Shown here piece by piece: positions 23,953 through 33,769 of a DNA stretch of 64,000 bases. The notes beneath the pieces are model-generated. The model searched no databases. It was not told where the DNA came from and saw only the letters and a list, made by a program, of their open reading frames with translations. The DNA comes from Candidatus Flexifilum affinis (GTDB lineage Bacteria > Chloroflexota > Anaerolineae > Aggregatilineales > Phototrophicaceae). The DNA lies in NCBI GenBank assembly GCA_016713325.1, contig JADJPJ010000006.1, positions 472,188-536,187 on the forward strand, in the 5' to 3' direction. Made by a program: the position numbers and the translations under genes. Each line of letters starts with the position of its first letter. The first letter of the stretch is position 1.

Positions 23953-26433
23953 CTAGAGCTGGTTGAGCGCATTACGATAGGTGTCCAGCGCCGCCTGTAG
24001 CTTGCCCTGCCGCATCAGGCCATCGCCCAGGACGCGATATACCGCCGGAACCGTGCGGTAGGACTTGACCAGTTGGCTGAGATCCTCGACCACAACGTCG
24101 AGCGCGCGGTTGGAGCGAATCAGACCTTCGTACTCCACCAGGGAGGTTTCCAGATCGCCGGCCTGTTCCAGGTCCCGCGCGGCCTGCAGGACTTCCATCG
24201 CCTCTTCGTCGTTGACGACCGACGGGCGTGCCGGAGCAGGCGCCGGTTTCGGCGCGGGAGGCGGTGCGACGGGCCTGGCTGCCGCAGGCCTGGGCGGTGG
24301 TTCCGGTTCAGGCCCCGGCTCGGGCTGGGGTTCCAGCTCGACCGTGAACAGATTCTCCGGCTCGATTGGCGCCACCGCGTAGCTGTCTTGCAGCCAACCG
24401 GGAATCTCGTCGGCTGGGACCTCGATGTCTTTCAGCCATTCGGGCATGTCGCCAATGAAAGCGGTGGCTGGAGCAGCTTCCGCCGCCGCAGTCAGGTTCT
24501 CGAGGCCGACTATCCAGGACGGCAGCGGATGGGGCTGGCCGAGGGGCAACCCGGTCTCGGCCGGGAACGGCGCCTCAGCAAGCGGTTCGCGAACGTCGTC
24601 GACGCCAAAGCGCCGATCGACGGCCGCGACGCGTTCCGGATCATTGATATTGCGCTCGTACCAGGCCGGAACAACGTCCGGGTCCTGCGCCCCCTCGTCC
24701 AACTCCTGATCGAACGCCTCAACCCAGGGATCGTGCGGATCGACCTCGATGACGTAAGGCTCAATGTCGTCCGTTACATTCATCGTGATGGCGGGCACCG
24801 CGGGTTCTTCGTTATCGCCGGCAAAGATGTCGTCAACCTGAACCGTAACGGCACCTTCTGTTTCCAGCAGCCAGTCTGGAATATCCAGACTGGTCGGCTG
24901 GCCATCTTCAGTGAACAGGGCCTGGAATGATTGTTCTGCTTCCTCTTGAACCTGTTCCGTCTCTTCGATGGACTCAGCCTCGACCGGCTCAACCGCATCG
25001 AACCAATCCGGAATCTCGGCTTCGGCCAGCGGCTGAATCTTGCCTGCTAACAGCGCTTCGAGAGCCTTGTTATCTTCAGACGCCGTCGATTGCTCGGGCG
25101 GCTGCATTTCCCTCAGCCATTCGGGGATCTCGGCCACCAGCGGCGGTTCCTCGGCGACCTCTTCTTCGTCACCCATCAGCAGTTCGGGGTGTTCTGCCAG
25201 ATGATCGGCCTGCGCGTCGAGGAATTGCTGCATCTGATCCGCGGTCACCGTGCCCTTGGAGAGAGCGTCCTGGATCTCCTCCAGCGAGTAGTCGTCGTCC
25301 AGTCCGTGAATGTCTTCCAGCTCATCGACGGGTTCCGGCTGGCGAGGGAGTCGGGTGGCGACGACGCCATCCTCGTTGTAGCCCTCGGCGAGGCTGGACA
25401 GAAAATCAGAGGGGTTGACCGGCGTGCTGTCTTCATCCACAGCGCGCGGCCGAGACAGCGGCGTCTCGAACCTGAACTCTTCGTACCTGGGGGGTTCCAC
25501 GGCGTCTGCGGCAGGCGTCGGGATATTGAACTGAGTGCTCGTTATCAGCTCATCAGGATCAGCGCCGCCACGTCGTGCCAGCGTTTCCAGCCAGGTGACC
25601 GGATCGGCCTTGGAAGCGAACGGATCGATCTTCTCTGAGTCGCTGATGATGTCGTCGTCGAGCGTATCCAGCTCGAAGGCAAGCGGCGAATCCTGCTCTC
25701 CCTGGGAACGAGCCAGATCCTCCAACCAGTTCATAGGATTATCAAGCTGCGCAGAGACTTCCGGCTGGTCGGTCACCCCGATGCCGGACAAATCGAGGTT
25801 GAAGAGGTCTTCACCCTGCTCTGCAGCCAGACTTTCCAGCCAGGCAAGCGCCCCGGAATCGACCGCTTCCGCGGCCGGCGGTATTGCCGCCGGCGGCTGC
25901 GGAGGCGGTGCGGGTGGTTGAACCGGCCTGGCCGCAGCCGGAGGTTCTACGGTCTTCGGACGGGGCGCGGGCGCGGTATCGGGCGGAGTCACGGGCCGTC
26001 GTGGCGGCTCGCTGGACGAAGCGGCGGCCGGACGGGATGCTGGCGTGTCCCACGGTGGTGTCGAAGCAGCAGGGCGCAGCGCTTCGCGCGCAGGAGGGGT
26101 CGGCGCGGGCGGTGCAGGAGGAGCCTGCCGTACAGGCGGCGGCTGGCGCGCTGCAGGCGGTGGTGCCGCTGGCGCTTCCTTCGGCGCAGACTTGAATGTG
26201 CTCTCTTCGCCAAAGGGAATATAACCGGGCTCGTCGATTGTCACCTTACTGGCATCAATGGTCGGCAGTTCGAGGTTGTTGTCTGTGGAAGTCACGCCCT
26301 CGGTTGCCCCCTGCCGGAGCGCCAGCAGATTCATGAACTCCATGAGTTCCTCTGGCGACAGAGAGGCAGCCCATGCCTCCATTTCCGCCTCGGTCATGTT
26401 CTCCAGATCAGGTATTTTGTCGGCGAGCGCCAT
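23953..26433 (-). CDS. Large acidic, Pro-rich protein with TPR-like C-terminus and W-L motif repeats
   Basis: 826 aa. I recognise no enzyme. Residues about 1-60 are helical (MALADKIPDLENMTEAEMEA). Residues about 80-200 are Pro/Ala-rich and disordered. The long acidic middle carries repeated short motifs such as LAWLESLA, MNWLEDLA, VTWLETLA, IPEWLREM, IPDWLLET and MPEWLKDI. The last 80 residues look like TPR helices (LEQAGDLETSLVEYEGLIRS, QGKLQAALDTYRNALNQL). There is no signal peptide or membrane segment. ATG 26433 has GAGAGGG seven bases upstream. It belongs to a three-gene operon whose members share the W-L motif, suggesting a scaffold or assembly role. Confidence 0.75.
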   Translation of the reverse strand: MALADKIPDLENMTEAEMEAWAASLSPEELMEFMNLLALRQGATEGVTSTDNNLELPTIDASKVTIDEPGYIPFGEESTFKSAPKEAPAAPPPAARQPPPVRQAPPAPPAPTPPAREALRPAASTPPWDTPASRPAAASSSEPPRRPVTPPDTAPAPRPKTVEPPAAARPVQPPAPPPQPPAAIPPAAEAVDSGALAWLESLAAEQGEDLFNLDLSGIGVTDQPEVSAQLDNPMNWLEDLARSQGEQDSPLAFELDTLDDDIISDSEKIDPFASKADPVTWLETLARRGGADPDELITSTQFNIPTPAADAVEPPRYEEFRFETPLSRPRAVDEDSTPVNPSDFLSSLAEGYNEDGVVATRLPRQPEPVDELEDIHGLDDDYSLEEIQDALSKGTVTADQMQQFLDAQADHLAEHPELLMGDEEEVAEEPPLVAEIPEWLREMQPPEQSTASEDNKALEALLAGKIQPLAEAEIPDWFDAVEPVEAESIEETEQVQEEAEQSFQALFTEDGQPTSLDIPDWLLETEGAVTVQVDDIFAGDNEEPAVPAITMNVTDDIEPYVIEVDPHDPWVEAFDQELDEGAQDPDVVPAWYERNINDPERVAAVDRRFGVDDVREPLAEAPFPAETGLPLGQPHPLPSWIVGLENLTAAAEAAPATAFIGDMPEWLKDIEVPADEIPGWLQDSYAVAPIEPENLFTVELEPQPEPGPEPEPPPRPAAARPVAPPPAPKPAPAPARPSVVNDEEAMEVLQAARDLEQAGDLETSLVEYEGLIRSNRALDVVVEDLSQLVKSYRTVPAVYRVLGDGLMRQGKLQAALDTYRNALNQL

Positions 26434-26483
26434 ATCACGACCCTCTCAAACCAGTAGCGATAGCACGGCAGCACATAGGCGTT

Positions 26484-28082
26484 CTACTCGTCTTCGTCCA
26501 GGACCCAGTCAGGGAAGTCATCGTCGGGCTGTGCCTGACGCGTCCAGGCCGGCTGTCGCGAGAAGACAAAACGAGGCAGCGCCGGCATTGGTGCCGAGTC
26601 GGAAGCAAGTTCCTCCGCCACAATCCGCTCCAACCAGGCGAATTCGGTCGCTTCTTCAGCCTCGTGAACCGGGATCGGCGTTTCGACAACCTCTTCGAAT
26701 TCCTCGTCAGGCAGGACATTCTCCTGCTCTTCGTAGTCGACATCGATCCCGGGGACCATGGCATTCAACCAGTCGGGAGCATTCTCCGCCGGCGTCGGCG
26801 CCACTGCCTCATCATGGAGGCTGGCCGCTGCGAATTCAAAACCTTCTTCGGCGGGCTCTTCGGTTCCAAACGGATCCTGGCTCACCGCATACGTCTCTTC
26901 GAACTCTTCTTCAAACGACGGTTCCTCCTCAAACGAGGTTTCTTCCGAGACTGCGAACAGATCCTCGTCCTCATCGTCAGTCGCGCCCTCAAGGCTCATC
27001 GCTGCCCCAGCAGTCGCCGCGCCCAGCACCAACCTGGAGTCATCCTCCGGTTCAGAGTCCTCCGGACCAACGCCGAACATCTCGGCGACCTGTTCCTGCT
27101 GCGGCGTCGTTTCAACCGGGGATGGCTCTTCGGGTGTCGTCAGTTCCCAGGCGAATTCATCTTCGTCCCATTCGCCGGTTGGTTCGCCAACTTCCGACAC
27201 CTCCGAGACCAGATCCTCGACGCCTTCAGCCGGAGCGCTCAACTCACTGGACGTCTCCAGTCCCGCAAGCCAATCGGGAACGGCGGCTTCAGCAGGTTCC
27301 AGCGCGGCCGATTCTACCGAGATCGGTTCCTCTGCAATGGGTGTTGGCGTCTCCTCGAGGGGCTCCTCTGCTCCGGTTGGCAATTCCGCCTCAGGCAGTG
27401 TGTTGAGCCAGTCAAACGTGTCTTCGTCGATCGCCGACACAGCGGCCTCCGGCACGGCGACCGCTGTCGCCTCGGCTTCCGTCTGCATCTCGGAGAGCCA
27501 GTCCGGAACGGCTTCTTCCAATTGCTCTTCAACTTCGCTGCCTGCGGCCGAACCCATCGCAACCGCATCAGCCGGCAGATCTTCGAGTTCGCTCAACCAA
27601 GCCAGGTCGGCGTCGGCGACCGCATACGTTACTTCCGGTTCGGTAACCGGAACCCCGGCGGGCGCTTCCGGCGTTTCAGTCTCATCCAGAGGCTCCTGCG
27701 CGGTCAGTTCGGACAGCCAGTCCACCTCGGCAGCCGTAGGTTCAGCCTCGAATGTAGAAGGCTCAGCGTCCATCGGCAGGGGCGCCTCGGCGGTCACGGG
27801 GAAATCCGTAAGCCACTTGTCTTCGCTCACAGCAGCGGCATCTTCGAAAGACGCCGAAGCACCTTCAATCGCCTCTTCCGTCAGCCAGTCGAACTCGCTC
27901 GGTTCGGACGATTCAGACGCGACGGGCGGCGATGCTGCCCCACTCAGATCGAGCGGCGAGGACTCGCGCAGCCAGTCCGGCAGGTCACCTTCTGTACTGG
28001 ACGATTCCTCCGCCTCCGATTCGGCGAACTCGGACAGGCTGTCCCATGGGAAGTCCTCATCGCCTGTCGCGGACGCGTCCAC
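26484..28082 (-). CDS. Acidic W-L-motif repeat protein, probably continuous with the upstream TPR gene
   Basis: The open frame gives 532 aa, almost entirely acidic low-complexity sequence with at least eight strict copies of [PFV]DW[LV] (LPDWLRES, FDWLTEEA, VDWLSELT, VPDWLSEM, FDWLNTLP, VPDWLAGL, APDWLNAM, FPDWVLDE). There is no catalytic domain. The only start is a GTG at 28082 inside the previous gene. Its frame is open further upstream and reads EEQQQPVDASATG. The upstream gene ends in a frame that turns basic (CGRVRDRR), so a single surplus base in the GGG near 28105 probably splits one gene of about 1190 codons. Translational coupling of two genes is the alternative. Confidence 0.65.
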   Translation of the reverse strand: MDASATGDEDFPWDSLSEFAESEAEESSSTEGDLPDWLRESSPLDLSGAASPPVASESSEPSEFDWLTEEAIEGASASFEDAAAVSEDKWLTDFPVTAEAPLPMDAEPSTFEAEPTAAEVDWLSELTAQEPLDETETPEAPAGVPVTEPEVTYAVADADLAWLSELEDLPADAVAMGSAAGSEVEEQLEEAVPDWLSEMQTEAEATAVAVPEAAVSAIDEDTFDWLNTLPEAELPTGAEEPLEETPTPIAEEPISVESAALEPAEAAVPDWLAGLETSSELSAPAEGVEDLVSEVSEVGEPTGEWDEDEFAWELTTPEEPSPVETTPQQEQVAEMFGVGPEDSEPEDDSRLVLGAATAGAAMSLEGATDDEDEDLFAVSEETSFEEEPSFEEEFEETYAVSQDPFGTEEPAEEGFEFAAASLHDEAVAPTPAENAPDWLNAMVPGIDVDYEEQENVLPDEEFEEVVETPIPVHEAEEATEFAWLERIVAEELASDSAPMPALPRFVFSRQPAWTRQAQPDDDFPDWVLDEDE

Positions 28083-30054
28083 AGGCTGCTGCTGCTCCCT
28101 CAGGATTCAGGTCGGAAAGCCAATCTGGCAGGCCGCTGTCCTCCGGCTGTGCCTGGTCTTGTGGGCGCTCAGATTCGCTCATCCACTCCAACTCCTCATC
28201 CTGTTGCTCGAAAGTTGCCGCGAAAGAATCTGCTGCCGGGATCTGCGCGACCGGCTCAGCCAGTTTAGCCGGTTCGTTCAGCGTATCCAACCAGTCCGGC
28301 GTACTCGGCTCTTCGCTCTTCGCCGGCGGTGTCGCACCAAACTGGTTCAACCAGTCATCCAGCTCCTGATCGGACACGACCGGAGCGCTGCTGCTTTCAG
28401 ACGACTGGAGCCAGTCCGGACTTGCCTCGCTCAGGAAAGAGGTCAGGCCGCGCATCTTGCCCTGGCTCGTTGGTTCCGAGGGCTGCGCAGGCACGTCTTG
28501 CTCGGCCTCAGGCTCCACTTCCGGGTCCGAGTACCGGCTCCGAGTCGGCGGCGTGATCAGCCAGTCCAGTTCCTCCAGGGCATTATCCTGCACCCCGTGC
28601 CCAAACGCCGGCTCGTCGTCGTCTCCCTCCGCCGTATACGGATCGTAGACAGGCGCACCAGGCAGCGAATCGCGCTGGAACAAATCAACATCCCGATTAT
28701 ATTCAGGTTCGTCGGAAGCGGTATTCGAGGTGTACTGTGTCATCCAGGCCAGGGGATCCGGCTCCATATCCAGCACCGGCTCACCAGCGTCATCGGCGAA
28801 AAGATCGGCAAATTCCTTCTCTTCCGGTTCTTCAATGAACTCGATACCCGACTCCTGCGCCCAGGCAAACGGATCAAAACCCTCGGAGTCACTGCCCGTA
28901 GTCGGCGCTTTGGCAGACGGACTGGCCGGCAGCACAGCCGGCGGCGGTTCGGAAGATGATCCGAACAGCGCTTCGAGATCACCCGTGTTGACCCCACGCG
29001 AATCAAACTGGGGCACGTCGCCGCTGAACAGGTCGTCGTCAGGCAAATCATCATCCGACGAGTCGGATTCACGCATGGGGAAGGCGCTCAGCCAGTCCAG
29101 TTCTTCGCCGGCGGCGCCTCTGGGGGATGGTTGAGCGGACGGAGGCGAAGCCGCACTTGAAGCAAGCATCCCGCTGGACCAGGTGGACCATTCGTCGTCC
29201 GTATCCCCAGGCTCGGCACCGGAAGGGGCAGCCGCGCCAATTTCCTTCAGCCAGTCCGGACGGGTGGCCACCGCCTCCGACTGGGCAGACCGGCGGAAAT
29301 CCAGCTCCTCGATGCGGAAGGTATCGTCGTCCGGCGGCGCTCCCTGGACGATCTCCACCGCCATATAGGGTTCGACGGATTCGATCCGGTTCACGTAATG
29401 CTGCGCGTCGGATGGGCGATCGTAGGACAACCAGAGTTCGGCGAGTATACGGTTGGCATCCAGACAATCGGGAAGCGAGTCCACGACCTCCAGCGCGATC
29501 TCGGCAGCATCCTCGTGCCGTCCGGAGGTCCACAGGATGCGCGCCAGCAGGAGTTGCAGGTCGACGCGATCCGGCGAGTTCTTGAGGGTCGATCGCAGAG
29601 TCTCCAGCGCTCGGTCGGTGTCTCCCGCCCGCATATACTGTCGGGCTACGGCCCCGGCCGTCATCTGGATTTTGCCCTGCGTCGACTTGCGGCAGCGGTG
29701 GTTGAGCACACGCAGCGCATCAATGACCGACTTTTCGCTGGGTCGTTGATCCAGAGCCCGTTCCAGATGCCAGATCGCATCCTCACAGTTCTTGGTGCGC
29801 TCATAGACCTCGCCCAGAAGCACGTGCGCCTCGAAGTCGTCGGGGACGACACTCAGTACACGACGGAGGGCAGCTTCCGCTTCATCCAGCCGACCGATGA
29901 CCACCAGCGCGCGCCCCAGAAACCGATAGACCGCGACGTTCTTGGGAAAATAGAGCAGAATATGCCGACAGTGATGGATGACCTCATCGGCAGCATTCTG
30001 GTCGAGAAGGGCCTGAATTCGGCTGAAATAGTCCTTCAAGTTCGTTTCAGACAT
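28057..30054 (-). CDS. TPR protein with acidic W-L-motif tail
   Basis: 665 aa in this frame. Residues about 1-230 are TPR repeats (AVYRFLGRALVVIGRLDEAEAALRR and similar, DRALETLRSTLKNSPDRVDLQ). The rest is acidic and disordered with recurring motifs RPDWLKEI, LDWLSAFP, LDWLITPP, SPDWLQSS, TPDWLDTL and LPDWLSDL. No signal peptide. ATG 30054 is clear. The last eight residues are basic and unlike the rest, because the frame leaves the conserved composition at about 28105, where the next open frame takes over. It is divergent from the BMP gene. Confidence 0.75.
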   Translation of the reverse strand: MSETNLKDYFSRIQALLDQNAADEVIHHCRHILLYFPKNVAVYRFLGRALVVIGRLDEAEAALRRVLSVVPDDFEAHVLLGEVYERTKNCEDAIWHLERALDQRPSEKSVIDALRVLNHRCRKSTQGKIQMTAGAVARQYMRAGDTDRALETLRSTLKNSPDRVDLQLLLARILWTSGRHEDAAEIALEVVDSLPDCLDANRILAELWLSYDRPSDAQHYVNRIESVEPYMAVEIVQGAPPDDDTFRIEELDFRRSAQSEAVATRPDWLKEIGAAAPSGAEPGDTDDEWSTWSSGMLASSAASPPSAQPSPRGAAGEELDWLSAFPMRESDSSDDDLPDDDLFSGDVPQFDSRGVNTGDLEALFGSSSEPPPAVLPASPSAKAPTTGSDSEGFDPFAWAQESGIEFIEEPEEKEFADLFADDAGEPVLDMEPDPLAWMTQYTSNTASDEPEYNRDVDLFQRDSLPGAPVYDPYTAEGDDDEPAFGHGVQDNALEELDWLITPPTRSRYSDPEVEPEAEQDVPAQPSEPTSQGKMRGLTSFLSEASPDWLQSSESSSAPVVSDQELDDWLNQFGATPPAKSEEPSTPDWLDTLNEPAKLAEPVAQIPAADSFAATFEQQDEELEWMSESERPQDQAQPEDSGLPDWLSDLNPEGAAAACGRVRDRR

Positions 30055-30325
30055 TCTTCATCCGTTCGTCGATCGGTCGACGTTGTTTTTGTTTACAATT
30101 CGCCCAATTTTCGGCGTGTCTGAAGTCGGATACGGTGTTCGTTTATGCATGGATAGCATAACACATTTGACGCGAAACCACAGTTTAATCCGGCGGAGAG
30201 TACTGGATGGACCGCAATTTGCAGCAATGCCTTCAGAACGGGTAGTCTCAGTGAGGATTTGTGCAAATCAATCCATGGGTCTGCGATCGCAGAGCAGCCC
30301 AACACGTTAAGGAGGATGCTTTACG

Positions 30326-31525
30326 ATGAAGAAGAGGCTTGCGCCCGTGATTCTCCTCATGATTGCGTTTCTCGCGCTGGCGATTGTTCCCGCCGCCGCC
30401 CAGGATGAGTTTGTATTCGGTTTAGTGCTGGTTGGTGCCCAGGACGATCGAGGCTGGAGCCAGGCGCATTACGAAGCCGGGCAGTATGTTGTTGACCATG
30501 TGCCGGGCACCCGCATGCTCGTCTTCGAGAGTTTGAACGAGGTGGACAATCCCGGCCGGACGGTGCTGGATGTGACGGCAGAATTCGTGGCCGAGGGGGC
30601 CCAGGTCATTTTCACCACATCCGACACCTTTGAAGAGGCGACGATCCCGGCGGCAGAGGCCTATCCGGATGTAACGTTCATCGCCATCTCTGGTGACGAT
30701 GTCCTGACCGGGAACGCGCCGCCCAACCTGGGCAACCTGATGGGTCAGATCGAGTGGGCGAAACTCATGGCCGGGTGCGCCGCCGCGGTGACGACGCAGA
30801 CTGGCAGCATTGGCTACCTTGGCCCGCTGATCAATGCCGAGACGCGTCGTCTGGCCGCCTCCGCTTACCTGGGCGCACGCTACTGCTACGAGCACTATCG
30901 CAACCAGGACCCGGCTGAACTGATCTTTACGGTAATCTGGATCAACTTCTGGTTCAACATCCCGGGGGTCACGCTCGACCCCACGGAAGTCACCAACAAC
31001 TTTTTCGACGACGGCGCGGACGTGGTGATCAGCGGCATCGACACTTCGGAAGCGATTACGATCGCCGGGGAGCGCGCGGCGCGCGGCGAGGCGGTCTGGG
31101 CGGTACCCTTCAATTATGTCGGCGCCTGCGAGACCGCGCCTGAGGCCTGCCTGGGGGTGCCCTATTTCCGCTGGGGGCCAGACTATGCGCGCATCGTCCA
31201 GCAGGTGATGGAAGGCACCTGGGCGCAGCGCTGGGAATGGGTGGCGCCGGACTGGTCGGATATCAATAACCCCGACACCTCCCCCATCGGCTTTGTCCCA
31301 GGGGATGGCCTGACCGAGGAGGCGCTGGCCGGACTGGAGAATTTCATCGCCGACGTGACGGCCTATGGCATAAACCCGTTCATCCCCAGCAGTGTCGCCC
31401 TCTGGCGCGGGCCGCTCCGCCTACAGGACGGTACGCTGCTCACGCAGGCAGGCCAACTGGCCGATCCTCTGGACATCTGGTATCTCAGCCAGCTTCTGGA
31501 AGGCATGATCGGTCTGAGTAACTGA
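30326..31525 (+). CDS. BMP/PnrA-family substrate-binding protein (exported)
   Basis: 399 aa. A typical Sec signal peptide (MKKRLAPVILLMIAFLALAI, cleavage near AAA-QDE at residue 25) precedes a periplasmic-binding-protein fold of the BMP family. Characteristic stretches are GAQDDRGWSQAHYEAG, IFTTSDTFEEATIPAAEAYP and IGYLGPLINAETRR. BMP proteins usually bring nucleosides to an ABC transporter, but no permease or ATPase gene is adjacent, so it is an orphan here. AAGGAGG lies nine bases before the ATG. The 270-base upstream region (30055-30325) shows no riboswitch that I recognise. Confidence 0.85.
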   Translation: MKKRLAPVILLMIAFLALAIVPAAAQDEFVFGLVLVGAQDDRGWSQAHYEAGQYVVDHVPGTRMLVFESLNEVDNPGRTVLDVTAEFVAEGAQVIFTTSDTFEEATIPAAEAYPDVTFIAISGDDVLTGNAPPNLGNLMGQIEWAKLMAGCAAAVTTQTGSIGYLGPLINAETRRLAASAYLGARYCYEHYRNQDPAELIFTVIWINFWFNIPGVTLDPTEVTNNFFDDGADVVISGIDTSEAITIAGERAARGEAVWAVPFNYVGACETAPEACLGVPYFRWGPDYARIVQQVMEGTWAQRWEWVAPDWSDINNPDTSPIGFVPGDGLTEEALAGLENFIADVTAYGINPFIPSSVALWRGPLRLQDGTLLTQAGQLADPLDIWYLSQLLEGMIGLSN

Positions 31526-31531
31526 CCGCCA

Positions 31532-31581
31532 GAAAAAAAGAGCGGGTGGAAGGCGCTGCGACTAGCCCCCTCCGCCCGCTC
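31532..31581 (-). terminator. Intrinsic terminator of the TPR membrane protein gene
   Basis: An 11-bp stem with one G-U pair (31571-31581 with 31540-31550), then CTTTTTTTCT on the minus strand, just after the stop at 31607. It separates this gene from the convergent BMP gene. Confidence 0.78.
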
Positions 31582-31606
31582 ACAGACCCCGTGATATGAC
31601 GGTCCG

Positions 31607-33769
31607 CTAGCTCCGCAGGGCCAGCAGTCGTTCCTCGACATCGCCCCGGAATGGATACGGATACACCCGGCTCCAGGCGAGCACAAATTCGTAGTCGACG
31701 ATCGCCTCGTCATCCCGATTGCGCGCTTCGTTGATGCGCCCACGCCAGTAGCGGCGGCTGCCCGTCTCGCCGACGTCCAGGGCGCTCTCGATCGTGTCAG
31801 CGGCATCCACAGTAGCGCCCAGTTCAAGCTGCGCCCGTGCCAAAAACTCGAGCGCGACGCCTCGCAGGGGGCTGGATGCGATCTCGGGTGCGGCGAGCGC
31901 CTGCTCCAGGACTGTCTGTGCCTCCTGATGCAGCGTGCGGTCGCCTGGGGAGGCGCTTTCGACCAGCGCCCGACCGCGCACCAGGCTGACCATCCCCTGC
32001 GGAACCTGTGGTTCACGCGCCAGCACTTCGGCGTCAGCCAGCGCTTCCGTGAAGCGCCCTCCCTCAACCGCGACTTCCATACGCAGCAGCCGGTAATCCA
32101 CGTCGTTGGAGATTTCGAAGGCTCGGCTGTAGTCGTCAATGGATGCCTGCGTCTCGCCCAGGTCGCGGTAGATCTGCGCACGGGACGCCAGCATGGCAAC
32201 GGTATCGGCATCGGTGGTGCGTCCGGTCAGGCCGCGGTTGTAAATCGACAGCGCCAGATCGATCTTGTCCTCTTCCCGATAGGCATCGGCGAGCAGGCGA
32301 AAAGCGCGCGTCGAGCCAGGGTAGTAGAAAAGATAATCCTGCGCCGCCAGCACTGCGTCACCCGGCCGGTTGCGATCCAGGGAGATCTGCACCTTGAGCT
32401 CATACCCTTCTTCAATCGAGGGATCGATGTAGTGGACCAGGAAGATCTGGTAGAGTGCCGCATCGAAGCTGCGCTGCTCGTAGTACACTCGCGCTTTGGC
32501 CATCAGCAGCCGGGTGTTGCCGGCCAGTTCGGTGACGTTCAGGCCCTGATTGAGAATCTCCACCGCGTCGGCAAAGCGGCGGGAACGCAGTTCCGCGTCG
32601 GCCAGCAGCAGATAGGGCTCGGCCAGCCTGGCATCGCCTTCGACGGCCAGTTCGGCCTTCTCCCGCATCAGCGCCAGGGCTTCATTCTGCCCGGCGATGT
32701 TGCCGTTCTCTTCGGCACGCTGGGCCTGAAGAGCATAAACCTGCGCGTAGGCCGAGTCCAGAAAGGGCCGGAACTGGGCGATGTTTTCGGGACGCTCGCC
32801 CAGGCGCTCGTCGGCCTCCTGGAGCGCTTCCAGCGCGGTGTTGAAACTGCCATCACGCGCCAGGCCAATGGCATAGTAGTAGTAGATGTTGGCGTTGAAG
32901 GTGGTATCAAAGTTCTGCTCGCGTTCTCGGTCGAGCGTGGCCAGCGCCTGCGGCACCTCACCCTGGTCGAGAAGCTGGATGGAATTGGCTACGAAGCGAT
33001 CGAGCACCTCAGGATAAACCTCGGTCGCCCGAGGCAGCGCCGGCGGACTGGCTGCCGGGATATTCAGCGCGACGGTCGCGCTGGGAGTCGGCGAGACGCG
33101 CGGCGTCGCCGACGGGGTGGCCGTGAAGCCGGGTGTAAACGTCGGCGTGACGGTTGGGGTCAATGTCGCGGTCGGACTGGGGCCGTAGACGACGTATTGC
33201 AGATCCGAGTTGGTCTGAAGGGCAATGAAGAAGCCGATGACCAACAAGATCAGCACGACCAGGGCGGCCGCCAGGACTTGCAGGCGATAGGCGATGATAT
33301 CTCGCTCGCCAGCGCGACCGCGAGTCTTATGCGACCAGTTTGTCCGTTTGGGAATCGGCCTGCTATAGGAGCGAGCGACTTTTTCCAGCTCGCCCTGGAT
33401 GCCCGCGATCCGATCTGGCGTGGGAATCGGAATCCCCGGCTGCTGGCTAGTCAGCTCATCGATTTTTGTTCCCGGCGTTGGCGCGGCGGGCGCCGCCGAC
33501 CGGGCAGGCGCCTGCGGAGTCAACGGCGGCTCATTGAGATTCTCCAGCGCACGGAGGGCCGTCTCATTGATGGGGTTGAGTTCTAGCACCTTATTCAGGC
33601 AGAACACGCGCTCACGGTTATTGTTGGCAACGCTGGCCAACCAGAGCCATGCCGCCTCATTTTCAGGTTCAAGCCGCAGCGACTGCTGAAGAAGGGTTCG
33701 TGCTTCTTCTCTTTGCCCTGCTTTTGCCGCCCTGATCCCTTGCTGTCGCAGTTCCCTTGCGTCGTCCAA
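31607..33769 (-). CDS. Single-pass membrane protein with cytosolic TPR start and large extracytoplasmic TPR domain
   Basis: About 720 aa. The N-terminus has a TPR pair (AAKAGQREEARTLLQQSLRLEP, VFCLNKVLELNPINETALRAL). A hydrophobic helix (about residues 180-205, LAAALVVLILLVIGFFIALQ) is followed by a Thr/Pro linker (PTATLTPTVTPTFTPG) and about ten further TPR-like repeats (residues 270-715). It probably scaffolds protein interactions outside the membrane; no enzyme domain is seen. The TTG at 33769 has GGGGAG six bases upstream and is preferred over GTG at 33796. Monocistronic with its own terminator. Confidence 0.8.
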   Translation of the reverse strand: MDDARELRQQGIRAAKAGQREEARTLLQQSLRLEPENEAAWLWLASVANNNRERVFCLNKVLELNPINETALRALENLNEPPLTPQAPARSAAPAAPTPGTKIDELTSQQPGIPIPTPDRIAGIQGELEKVARSYSRPIPKRTNWSHKTRGRAGERDIIAYRLQVLAAALVVLILLVIGFFIALQTNSDLQYVVYGPSPTATLTPTVTPTFTPGFTATPSATPRVSPTPSATVALNIPAASPPALPRATEVYPEVLDRFVANSIQLLDQGEVPQALATLDREREQNFDTTFNANIYYYYAIGLARDGSFNTALEALQEADERLGERPENIAQFRPFLDSAYAQVYALQAQRAEENGNIAGQNEALALMREKAELAVEGDARLAEPYLLLADAELRSRRFADAVEILNQGLNVTELAGNTRLLMAKARVYYEQRSFDAALYQIFLVHYIDPSIEEGYELKVQISLDRNRPGDAVLAAQDYLFYYPGSTRAFRLLADAYREEDKIDLALSIYNRGLTGRTTDADTVAMLASRAQIYRDLGETQASIDDYSRAFEISNDVDYRLLRMEVAVEGGRFTEALADAEVLAREPQVPQGMVSLVRGRALVESASPGDRTLHQEAQTVLEQALAAPEIASSPLRGVALEFLARAQLELGATVDAADTIESALDVGETGSRRYWRGRINEARNRDDEAIVDYEFVLAWSRVYPYPFRGDVEERLLALRS

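Noticed and set aside
26758..28959. A 733-aa Ser-rich plus-strand open frame
   Set aside because: It is the reverse complement of the acidic Glu/Asp-rich repeat proteins. Glu/Asp codons read as Ser/Leu on the other strand.
30055..30325. Purine riboswitch upstream of the BMP-type gene
   Set aside because: The conserved junction and loop sequences of purine riboswitches are not present.
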